A stretch of 19,189 bases of DNA, taken from contig JAJXUC010000069.1 of assembly GCA_021783435.1 (NCBI GenBank), positions 1 to 19,189 of the forward strand, read 5' to 3'. The notes under the pieces were generated by a model. That model searched no databases, was not told the DNA's origin, and saw nothing but the letters and a program-made list of their open reading frames with translations. This document shows positions 15,865 to 19,189 of this stretch, piece by piece. A program made the position numbers and the translations under genes. Numbering within the stretch: the stretch's first letter is position 1; every line of letters starts with the position of its first letter. This stretch comes from Pseudomonadota bacterium. GTDB lineage: Bacteria; Pseudomonadota; Gammaproteobacteria; Burkholderiales; Burkholderiaceae.

Positions 15865-15906
15865 TTGATGCGGGTCAAGTTTTTTATTTGACCCTGGTTC
15901 GAGAAT
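15865..15906 (+). promoter_or_regulatory. FNR/Dnr-type box with class II promoter architecture
   Basis: TTGATGCGGGTCAA (15865-15878) matches the CRP/FNR-family consensus TTGAT-N4-ATCAA in nine of ten positions and the Dnr/Anr variant TTGAT-N4-GTCAA in all ten. Its centre lies between 15871 and 15872. If that is -41.5, transcription starts at 15913 and the -10 hexamer should be at 15901-15906, where GAGAAT is found (four of six positions). This is the geometry of class II FNR-activated promoters. The cytochrome fusion starts at 15951, leaving a 38-base leader. Low oxygen (FNR/Anr) or nitric oxide (Dnr) are the likely signals. Confidence 0.65.
15872..15894 (+). repeat. Inverted repeat GGGTCAA-N9-TTGACCC overlapping the FNR-type box
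   Basis: GGGTCAA (15872-15878) and TTGACCC (15888-15894) are exact inverted repeats around a T-rich 9-base spacer. The left arm shares its GTCAA with the FNR-type box, and the repeat fills the space between that box and the -10. It could be a second operator, or it could be the end of the upstream transcript, but the T run lies in the loop, not after the stem. Confidence 0.5.
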
Positions 15907-15950
15907 GGTTTCGGGGAAAACCCGTACACACCATCGAGAAAGGACCCGTC

Positions 15951-17282
15951 ATGAAACCCTCTGTACCCGCGCACGCGCGCCTCATCGCAACGTTCAGTGC
16001 GGTCCGCCGCTGGTGGCGCAGCGTCTTTTTGGCCTTGTTGTCGCTCTTGAGCCTCGGTTTGCTGAGCACCCCGGCCCAGGCCGTGCCCGCCTTCGCCCGG
16101 CAAACCGGTCAAGCTTGTATTGCCTGCCACGTCGGCGGCTTCGGGCCGCAGCTCACGCCATTCGGTCGTGCCTTCAAGCTCGATGGCTACACCCTCAGCG
16201 ATGGAAAGAGCCACATCCCGTTATCTGCGATGTTGGTGTCGTCGTTTACGCACACGACCGAGGATCAGACGCCCTTCTACAACGGCATGCATGGCAACGA
16301 CAACTTCGTCGCCTTGCAACAAGCCTCCATTTTTCTCGCTGGGCGCTTGACCGACCACATCGGGATGATGGGGCAGGCCACCTACGCGCAAACGGCCGAG
16401 CCGGCCAACCTGGCGTGGGACAACACGGACATCCGCTATGCCCACAACTACACCCTGGGCGGCACCTCGGGGATCTTTGGCGTGTCCGTGAACAACAACC
16501 CGACCGTTTCCGACGTCTGGAACACGGTGCCAGCATGGCAATACGGGTTCATGACCAGCCCGATCAGTGGCGGTGTTCCTTTTACGCCCATGATGGCTGG
16601 TTTGGGCAGTACCGTTCTTGGGACGACCGCATACACGCTGGTCGACAACCACTGGTATATCGAGGGCGGCGCCTATCACTCACTGTCACCCTATTGGGGG
16701 AATTTGCTGCATGGCGGCAACGGGGGGATCACGGGATACGCACCGTACCTGCGGGCGAATTACTCGACCACCGTGGGCCAAAGCACCTATGAGGGCGGGC
16801 TTATCGGGATGAGCATGAAGCCACCCTCTGCGACGGGCAGCTCCGGAACAGATCGTGTGAATGATGTCGGCATCGATGGCACGTACCAGTTCATCAACGG
16901 CGACGTGCACAGCGTGACGGTCAATGGCCTTTACATGCAGGAGAAGGCCAATTACGACCAGTCCCTTGGTGTTTATCCAAGCGATACCGCGAAAACGCTG
17001 AACTTGAATGTTGCTTATTGGTTCCACAACACCTATGGCGCGACCATTCAATATTTCAACGTCAATGGCACGGCAGCAACCGGCGGAGTCATTGGATCCA
17101 ACGTGCAAAGTAATGGCGTCGTCTGGGAACTCGACTGGAATCCGTTCGGGCAAAACTGGGCGAATCCGGAAAAGAATCTCCGCTTGGGCCTTCAATATAC
17201 GACCTATAACAAGCTCAATGGCACCAGCCTCAACGCCAGTGCGAATAACAGCCTTTATATGTATATGTGGCTCGCCATATAA
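15951..17282 (+). CDS. Monohaem cytochrome c-outer membrane beta-barrel fusion (Cyc2-like)
   Basis: The 443-residue product has a long signal peptide (about 1-44, ending PAQA). One haem c site follows directly, CIACH at 56-60, within VPAFARQTGQACIACHVGG and followed by LTPFGRAFKLDGYTL (68-82). The remaining 360 or so residues are rich in Gly, Asn, Thr, Tyr and Trp, with alternating short strands and turns as in an outer-membrane barrel. The last residues (SLYMYMWLAI) form a strand but do not end in Phe. This order matches Cyc2-type cytochrome-porins, in which the haem sits in or at the pore and takes electrons from outside; Fe(II) is the donor in some, but many relatives are uncharacterised. 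The ATG at 15951 has AGAAAGGA before it. The second half of the gene is less GC-rich than its neighbours. The donor is unknown. Confidence 0.75.
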   Translation: MKPSVPAHARLIATFSAVRRWWRSVFLALLSLLSLGLLSTPAQAVPAFARQTGQACIACHVGGFGPQLTPFGRAFKLDGYTLSDGKSHIPLSAMLVSSFTHTTEDQTPFYNGMHGNDNFVALQQASIFLAGRLTDHIGMMGQATYAQTAEPANLAWDNTDIRYAHNYTLGGTSGIFGVSVNNNPTVSDVWNTVPAWQYGFMTSPISGGVPFTPMMAGLGSTVLGTTAYTLVDNHWYIEGGAYHSLSPYWGNLLHGGNGGITGYAPYLRANYSTTVGQSTYEGGLIGMSMKPPSATGSSGTDRVNDVGIDGTYQFINGDVHSVTVNGLYMQEKANYDQSLGVYPSDTAKTLNLNVAYWFHNTYGATIQYFNVNGTAATGGVIGSNVQSNGVVWELDWNPFGQNWANPEKNLRLGLQYTTYNKLNGTSLNASANNSLYMYMWLAI

Positions 17283-17335
17283 TGTGAATATGCCCTTGTT
17301 CGACGCTCGATCATGCGTCCAAATGCTTCATAAAT

Positions 17336-17381
17336 AATCAACCGACTCCTTTCTGGCTTGAATTCCAGAATGGGGTTGGTT
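17336..17381 (+). other. Long imperfect hairpin between the cytochrome fusion and the small gene
   Basis: The outer stem pairs AATCAACC (17336-17343) with GGTTGGTT (17374-17381), including one G-U pair. The inner stem pairs TTCTGG (17351-17356) with CCAGAA (17365-17370), and CC/GG can pair between them. The structure starts 53 bases after the cytochrome stop. No T run follows, so it may be a Rho-type or mRNA-stabilising structure, or part of the leader of the next gene. Confidence 0.45.
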
Positions 17382-17411
17382 GTGGAAATGACACAGCTCA
17401 GTGACAAAATG

Positions 17412-17429
17412 ATTGGTGCATTGCACAAT
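17412..17429 (+). promoter_or_regulatory. Inverted repeat ATTGGTGCATTGCACAAT upstream of the small gene
   Basis: GTGCA and TGCAC are exact arms around one T. With one bulged G the arms extend to ATTG-GTGCA and TGCACAAT. It lies 39 bases before the start of the 91-residue protein. It could be an operator; the regulator is unknown. Confidence 0.35.
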
Positions 17430-17468
17430 TTCAACATCACAAATCCCCCCGCAGGCAAGGAAACCATC

Positions 17469-17744
17469 ATGTCCTCAACCCCAAGCGATCTGTATTTCGC
17501 CCAGGCCTTCCACCACGGTGAGCCCGAGCACCATAGCTATGTCGTGGCCATCGGCCACAAGGAGCGCGTCGAAACCCTGGCCCGCGCCGAGCACGCCAGA
17601 CAGGAAGGCGAATACGGCATCGCGGTCTATCTGGTCGAACTCGACGCCCCCATGCAGGAGCATCTTCACCTCGTGAACTACTTCGGCTCGAACATGGGAG
17701 AACGTTGGATCGACGGCCAGCGCACCAGCAGGCAGGCAGCCTGA
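17469..17744 (+). CDS. Small His/Glu-rich soluble protein of unknown function
   Basis: I do not recognise this 91-residue protein. It is soluble, with no signal peptide or membrane segment. A histidine-rich start (QAFHHGEPEHHSYVVAIGHKE, residues 12-31) is followed by an acidic, probably helical part (ERVETLARAEHARQEGEYG), a strand-like IAVYLVELD, then MQEHLHLVNYF and a polar tail. Eight histidines in 91 residues could bind a metal, but there is no known motif. The ATG at 17469 has AAGGA 8 bases upstream. The frame is open 37 codons earlier, but those run through the hairpin region. Being 186 bases downstream of the cytochrome fusion on the same strand, it may share its function or have its own promoter. 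It converges with dctM. Confidence 0.7.
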   Translation: MSSTPSDLYFAQAFHHGEPEHHSYVVAIGHKERVETLARAEHARQEGEYGIAVYLVELDAPMQEHLHLVNYFGSNMGERWIDGQRTSRQAA

Positions 17745-17790
17745 GAATGAGCGGCTGGAATCCTGGACAGCAGATCTGACGTCCTGGAGT

Positions 17791-19077
17791 TCAGTGCAGC
17801 ATGCCCAGCGCGCGGGGAAGCGCCAGCGATAGCGCGGGCCAGTAGGTCACCAGGCCAAGGAAGGCCAGCATGGTGAGCAGCCAGGGCCAGACCGCAATGG
17901 TCAGTTCCGTGATGCCCATCCTGGCGATGCCGCTGGCCACGTAGAGGTTCAGTCCCACGGGCGGGTGGCACATGCCCACCTCCATGTTCACCACCATCAG
18001 AATGCCGAAGTGGATGGGGTCGATGCCCAGCTTCATCGCCACCGGGAACAGAATGGGCGCCATGATCAGCGTGATCGACGAGGGCTCCATCACATTGCCG
18101 GCCACCAGCAGCAGGATGTTGACCAACAGCAGGAACAACACCGGTCCGACCCCCGCATCCAGCAGCCATTGCGCCATCGTCTGCGGAATGTGCTCGGACG
18201 TCATCAGGAACGAGAACAGCACCGCGTTGGTGATGATGTAGAGCAGCATCGCGCTCATATTGGCCGACGCCAGCAGCACGCGCGGCACATCGCGCAGCCT
18301 CATGTCCCTGTAGACGAACACCGCGATCACGAAGGCATACACGGCGCTGACGGCGGCGGCCTCGGTGGGCGTGAACAGGCCGGAGTAGATGCCGCCCAGC
18401 ACGAGCACGATGAGCAGCAGGCCCCAGAGGCTTTCGCGCAGTGCTTTCCAGCGCTGCGCCCAACTCGCGCGCGGACTGCGTGGATACCCGCCGCGCCAAG
18501 CCCGCCACCATGTCGTCACACCCAGCATGGTGGCCAGCATCAAGCCGGGCACCACGCCGGCCATGAACAGCGCGCCGACCGACGCGTTGGTGGACACCGC
18601 ATACAACACCATGACGATGGACGGCGGAATGAGAATGCCGAGCGCACCCGAGGTGGTGACCACGCCAGCGCCGAAACGTGGCGGGTAGCCAGCCTTGAGC
18701 ATGGCCGGGATCAGGATCGAACCGATGGCCACCACCGTGGCCGGGCTCGACCCCGACACCGCGGCGAACAGCGCGCAAGCCAGCACCGCGGCCAGGCCGA
18801 GTCCACCCGGCCAATGACCGACCATGCTGGCGGCGAAGACGATCATGCGCCGTGCCACGCCGCCATGGGTGAGGAAATTGCCGGCCAGGATGAAGAACGG
18901 GATGGCCATGATCTCGAAGCTTTCGAGCCCCGTGAACAGTTTCATCGCCACGGCCTGTATCGGCACGTCGGTCAGCGTGAACAGGAAAGTAAGTACGGTC
19001 AGGCCCAGCGCGATGGAAATGGGCATGCCGGTGAGCATGAGGGCAATGAGCAGCCCGAAGATGATGGCGGCGCTCAT
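17791..19077 (-). CDS. dctM: TRAP transporter large permease subunit (DctM family)
   Basis: DctM forms the ion-coupled transport channel of TRAP systems, which import organic acids or similar solutes delivered by a periplasmic DctP protein. The 428-residue protein has the usual length and about 12 hydrophobic helices. Family motifs are visible: FFILAGNFLTHGGVARRM, SGSSPATVVAIGSILIPAM, GALGILIPPSIVMVLYA, GLFTPTEAAAV and HPPVGLNLYV near the end. The substrate cannot be predicted. The ATG at 19077 gives the normal start, although a GTG at 19092 is possible and neither has a clear ribosome-binding site. The small subunit gene probably ends 36 bases upstream, and the DctP gene should lie outside the window. 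It converges with the small gene at 17469. Confidence 0.95.
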   Translation of the reverse strand: MSAAIIFGLLIALMLTGMPISIALGLTVLTFLFTLTDVPIQAVAMKLFTGLESFEIMAIPFFILAGNFLTHGGVARRMIVFAASMVGHWPGGLGLAAVLACALFAAVSGSSPATVVAIGSILIPAMLKAGYPPRFGAGVVTTSGALGILIPPSIVMVLYAVSTNASVGALFMAGVVPGLMLATMLGVTTWWRAWRGGYPRSPRASWAQRWKALRESLWGLLLIVLVLGGIYSGLFTPTEAAAVSAVYAFVIAVFVYRDMRLRDVPRVLLASANMSAMLLYIITNAVLFSFLMTSEHIPQTMAQWLLDAGVGPVLFLLLVNILLLVAGNVMEPSSITLIMAPILFPVAMKLGIDPIHFGILMVVNMEVGMCHPPVGLNLYVASGIARMGITELTIAVWPWLLTMLAFLGLVTYWPALSLALPRALGMLH

Positions 19078-19113
19078 GGCGCGAGCCCGCACGGCGCCAC
19101 ATGTGCCTGCCCC

Positions 19114-19189
19114 TCAAGGCGGCGCGCCCCAACCTTGAGGCCGCTCGGCGGCGGGCTTGGCGCGCTCTCGTTCAAAGTCTGCGCGCGCG
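19114..19189 (-). CDS. Probable C-terminal end of TRAP small permease (DctQ), partial
   Basis: At the right edge one - strand frame reads 24 complete codons (ARADFERERAKPAAERPQGW, then GAPP) to a TGA at 19114-19116. The composition fits the polar tail of a DctQ protein, and dctQ normally lies directly before dctM on the same strand. No membrane helix is inside the window, so the identity rests on position only. Confidence 0.45.
   Translation of the reverse strand, partial: ARADFERERAKPAAERPQGWGAPP

Noticed and set aside
17412..17429. Sigma-54 promoter (GG-N10-GC) in the TTGGTGCATTGCAC stretch
   Set aside because: The GG and GC are only 6 bases apart, so the spacing is wrong for -24/-12 elements; kept only as an inverted repeat.
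17678..19132. - strand open frame of 484 codons overlapping dctM in another phase
   Set aside because: The dctM phase has all TRAP permease motifs and membrane helices; the other phase is His/Arg/Gly-rich.
1..19189. tRNA or rRNA genes, CRISPR arrays, insertion sequences and integrase/att sites
   Set aside because: I looked for cloverleaf-like gaps, regularly spaced repeats, transposase motifs and paired terminal repeats and saw none; the intergenic regions are short and unique. A dedicated search could still find a small RNA.

Overview
This is a GC-rich, gene-dense chromosomal window. Its gene content points to a betaproteobacterium of the order Burkholderiales: gatB next to xth, the kdsD-kdsC-lptC lipopolysaccharide genes, thioredoxin 2, a TRAP transporter, and a haem-bearing outer-membrane protein of a type known from iron- and sulfur-oxidising or microaerobic bacteria. 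A Thiomonas-like organism would fit, but that is an impression from gene content and was not tested. I see no rRNA, tRNA, CRISPR array, insertion sequence or phage gene.

Layout. Bases 1-3121 hold housekeeping genes: gatB (+), a secreted DUF4124-type protein (-) and exonuclease III (+). Bases 3364-7350 form a patchwork of small single genes on both strands: an isochorismatase-fold protein without the usual cysteine, a UbiE-like methyltransferase in visibly AT-richer DNA, a YcbL-like metallo-beta-lactamase-fold hydrolase, a PepSY/cytochrome b561 pair behind a good Fur-box candidate, and a periplasmic BON-domain protein. Bases 7628-13831 begin with pyrE (-). Divergent from it runs a long + strand run of mostly cell-envelope genes: an AmpG-like permease, kdsD, kdsC, lptC, a short-chain dehydrogenase and a cobalamin/Fe-siderophore-binding-type protein. 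Bases 13859-15085 (-) hold a carboxymuconolactone-decarboxylase-like protein and a membrane protein. Then come trxC (+), a cytochrome c-outer membrane barrel fusion (+), a 91-residue protein of unknown function (+), and on the - strand the large permease subunit of a TRAP transporter, with the tail of what is probably its small subunit at the window edge.

How the genes work together. KdsD and KdsC make Kdo from ribulose 5-phosphate and LptC helps carry finished LPS outwards. AmpG, just upstream, recycles peptidoglycan fragments, so this block is devoted to the envelope. lptA and lptB, which usually follow lptC, are not in the window. PepSY plus b561 looks like a small, iron-responsive membrane redox unit.

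The most interesting locus is 15865-17744. A monohaem c-type cytochrome fused to a predicted outer-membrane beta-barrel (Cyc2-like architecture) lies behind a TTGAT-N4-GTCAA box. That box sits at exactly the class II spacing from a -10 candidate, so FNR/Dnr-type control by low oxygen or nitric oxide is likely. A structured intergenic region and a small soluble orphan protein follow. Outer-membrane electron transfer is the leading hypothesis; the electron donor cannot be read from sequence.
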